Made by a program: the position numbers and the translations under genes. Below the pieces are notes generated by a model, which ran no database searches, was not told the origin of the DNA, and was given only the letters and a program-made list of their open reading frames with translations. A stretch of 7,002 nt of DNA from positions 1 through 7,002 of the forward strand of contig VAXK01000115.1 of assembly GCA_005885565.1 (NCBI GenBank), written 5' to 3'. How positions within the stretch are numbered: the stretch's first letter is position 1; each line of letters begins with the position of its first letter. Of this stretch, positions 5,234 to 7,002 are shown one piece after another. Source of the stretch: Actinomycetota bacterium. GTDB lineage: Bacteria > Actinomycetota > Thermoleophilia > Gaiellales > Gaiellaceae.

Positions 5234-6747
5234 TGCGGCGGCTCGCCGGAGAGCGCGGGATGGTGCTGCCGATGGCGCTCGGCATCATCGTCGTGCTGAC
5301 GATCACGGTGGCGAGCGCGATCTACTACACAACGGAGAACCAGCGGAGCGCCGGCTACAGCAAGGGCAAGCAGGTCGCCCTGACGCTCGCCGAGGCGGGC
5401 CTCAACAACGCGAACGCCGTGCTGAACGAGCCGAACAACAACTCGCTCCACCAGATCGTCCCCAAGTGCACCGGGAACGCGCAACCGAACTGGAACCGGA
5501 CGAACCTCGACGGCGGCTACACGCTGTGGTGCGGCGACCTCGACCTCCAGAACAGCTGGTGGGACCTCACGTCGATCGGATTCGTCCGCAGCCCGAACAA
5601 TGCCTCGACGATCCAGCACACGATCAAGGAGCGTGTCGTCGTCACGCCGGTGATCACCCAGCCGCTCAACAATCCGGCCTGGAACTACATGTTCGCCTCG
5701 CATACGGGAAGCGCGTGCGACGAGACGCTGAACAACAACGTCACGGGCGGCTCCCGGATGTACGTCGCCGGGAACCTCTGCCTCAACAACAACGTGGCCC
5801 TGACGCCGAGCTCCCTCTGGGTGAAGGGCAACCTCGATCTGAGCAACAACGCCGCCGTGGGCGCCGCGACGAACATGTCGACGCGCATCGAGACGTACGT
5901 CGGCGGCCAGTGCCGGTACGGAGGCGGCTCGTGGGCCAACCCGTGCAGCGGCGACCAGGATTCGCGACACATCTACGCCAAGATGACCCCGCCAAACTAC
6001 GTCGTCGGCGTCGACACGAACGTCCCGATCTTCGCAGCGCCGGTGGCCGACTTCACGGCGTGGTACAGGGATGCGATCCCGGGCCCCAACACACCCTGCG
6101 CGACCGTCTCGACTGCGCCGAACACCCCGCCGCAGTTCGACACGCTGACGAACGGCGCCTACGTCCGCGACAACAACAACCCGATCCAGGATCTGACCCC
6201 GAACCACGACTACACGTGCCGTGTCGGGCCGACGTCGAACCCCGACGGCGAGCTGTCCTGGAACAACTCGACGAAGACGCTCACGGTGCGCGGGACGATC
6301 TACATCGACGGGAGCGCGACGATCTCGAACGGCGCCCTGAACCAGTACAACGGCCAGGCGACGATCTACCTCTCGGGGACGCTCTACTTGAACGGGAAGC
6401 TCTGCGGCGGCGTCTCGGGCTCGAACTGCGACTTCAACGCGTGGAATCCGAACACGGAGATGCTCACCTTCGCCGCGAACGGGATCGGCCCCAACGGCTC
6501 GGTCCCGAACGGCGATTCGATCTTCGTCGCGAACAACTCGAGCTTCCAGGGCGCGCTGTACGCGACCGGCAACCTGGACTACGGCAACAACGCGTACTCC
6601 GACGGGCCGATGGTCGGCAGCCAGATCATCCTCTCGAACAACGTGAGCACGCAGGCATTCGGGACGATCTCGACTGTTCCGGTCGGCCAGCCGGGGAACA
6701 ACCAGGTCTACGCCCAGCCCAACCCGCCGCAGCGGTTCTCGGGATAG
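5233..6747 (+). CDS. PilX-like pilus assembly protein with Asn-rich solenoid ectodomain
   Basis: 504 residues. The N-terminus (residues 1-60) resembles PilX_N: basic leader ending GERG, then a hydrophobic helix MVLPMALGIIVVLTITVASA (10-29) and the motif LAEAGLNNANAVL (52-64). If cleaved after Gly9, position +5 is Met, not Glu, as in PilX and GspK, the tip-type pseudopilins. The protein is much larger than classical PilX (under 200 residues). The ectodomain is very Asn-rich (about 63 Asn by hand count) and has LNNNV-like steps at 166, 184 and 203 and NN pairs at 434, 452 and 469, spaced 17-20 residues. This suggests two beta-solenoid or bactofilin-like blocks (about 160-215 and 340-480). Ten cysteines are present. 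It overlaps the prepilin stop by one base (TGATG). It is probably a large tip or minor pilin; surface adhesion is inference. Confidence 0.8.
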   Translation: MRRLAGERGMVLPMALGIIVVLTITVASAIYYTTENQRSAGYSKGKQVALTLAEAGLNNANAVLNEPNNNSLHQIVPKCTGNAQPNWNRTNLDGGYTLWCGDLDLQNSWWDLTSIGFVRSPNNASTIQHTIKERVVVTPVITQPLNNPAWNYMFASHTGSACDETLNNNVTGGSRMYVAGNLCLNNNVALTPSSLWVKGNLDLSNNAAVGAATNMSTRIETYVGGQCRYGGGSWANPCSGDQDSRHIYAKMTPPNYVVGVDTNVPIFAAPVADFTAWYRDAIPGPNTPCATVSTAPNTPPQFDTLTNGAYVRDNNNPIQDLTPNHDYTCRVGPTSNPDGELSWNNSTKTLTVRGTIYIDGSATISNGALNQYNGQATIYLSGTLYLNGKLCGGVSGSNCDFNAWNPNTEMLTFAANGIGPNGSVPNGDSIFVANNSSFQGALYATGNLDYGNNAYSDGPMVGSQIILSNNVSTQAFGTISTVPVGQPGNNQVYAQPNPPQRFSG

Positions 6748-6751
6748 GCCT

Positions 6752-7002
6752 GTGGCTACCGCTCTCGTCGCCTTCGTCCCCGGGCTCGCGCTCGGCAGCT
6801 TCCTGAACGTGGTCGCCGCGCGCGTCCCAGCGCGGCGATCGATCATCCGTCCGGCCTCGGCCTGCATGTCGTGCGCGACGCCGATCGCGCCGCTGGACAA
6901 CGTGCCCCTCTTCTCGTACCTGCGCCTGCGCGGCCGCTGCCGCGCCTGCGGCGCGCGGATCCCGCTTCGCTATCCCGCCGTCGAGCTGACGACGGCACTC
7001 CT
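6752..7002 (+). CDS. pilD: Prepilin peptidase (PilD family), N-terminal part, cut by window edge
   Basis: First 83 codons of an integral-membrane aspartyl prepilin peptidase/N-methyltransferase, which removes the leader of type IV prepilins at the cytoplasmic face and usually methylates the new N-terminus. Visible are the first membrane segment with GSFLNVV (residues 15-21), the two zinc-binding CxxC pairs (C38/C41 and C63/C66), DNVPLFSYL (49-57), LRGRCRACG (59-67) and RYPAVELTTALL (from 73; the final codon is incomplete). This matches the N-terminal DiS_P_DiS domain. The catalytic Asp residues, including the GxGD motif, lie beyond the window. The GTG start is 4 nt after the preceding stop and has only a weak purine stretch upstream, so coupling is likely. 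Its substrates probably include the prepilin at 4700 and perhaps the PilX-like protein. Confidence 0.92.
   Translation, partial: MATALVAFVPGLALGSFLNVVAARVPARRSIIRPASACMSCATPIAPLDNVPLFSYLRLRGRCRACGARIPLRYPAVELTTAL

Noticed and set aside
4987..6747. 586-residue version of the PilX-like protein starting inside the prepilin gene
   Set aside because: The extra 82 residues are an Arg-rich out-of-frame reading of the prepilin. A Shine-Dalgarno and a normal basic prepilin leader occur at the ATG at 5233.
5185..6900. Long minus-strand open frame (571 codons) opposite the PilX-like and pilD genes
   Set aside because: Val/Arg/Asp-rich shadow translation without motifs; it covers parts of three well-supported plus-strand genes.

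Overview
The window is about 70% GC, uses TTG and GTG as well as ATG starts, and packs its genes tightly. Together with a PASTA-domain envelope protein and an M23 peptidase carrying an HHDYPAVD-type motif, this suggests a high-GC actinomycetote, possibly of the Thermoleophilia (Gaiellales/Solirubrobacterales type). The taxonomic placement is an impression from protein style, because no rRNA or marker gene is present.

Layout. On the minus strand, 41-1225 encodes a geranylgeranyl-reductase-family flavoprotein. It diverges from a plus-strand type IV pilus (T4P) cluster that fills the rest of the window: a PilT-type retraction ATPase (1285-2448); a secreted two-enzyme cell-wall hydrolase with an MltB-like lytic transglycosylase and an M23 endopeptidase (2445-3857); a membrane-anchored PASTA protein with an X-Pro spanner and an unassigned C-terminal domain (3897-4703); a PulJ/PilW-like minor prepilin (4700-5233); a PilX-like pilus protein with an Asn-rich, probably beta-solenoid ectodomain (5233-6747); and the first 83 codons of a PilD-type prepilin peptidase (6752 to the window edge).

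How the genes fit together. Most junctions overlap or nearly touch (GTGA at 2445, ATGA at 4700, TGATG at 5231, a 4-nt gap at 6748), so the genes are probably co-transcribed and translationally coupled. The set joins pilus retraction (PilT), prepilin processing (PilD) and two minor pilins to two peptidoglycan proteins, one that cuts the wall and one that probably binds it. That suggests a local system for passing or anchoring a pilus through a thick wall. The extension ATPase, platform protein and major pilin are not in this window.

Regulation. The only two real gaps in the plus-strand cluster, before pilT and before the PASTA gene, each hold a sequence resembling a sigma-28/FliA/SigD/WhiG-type promoter (TAAAGTTT, about 11 nt, GCCGATAA). 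In both places the predicted transcription start lies close to the ATG and no Shine-Dalgarno is seen, which fits short-leader or leaderless mRNAs. No RNA genes, CRISPR arrays, insertion sequences or gene-free stretches over 300 bases are seen.
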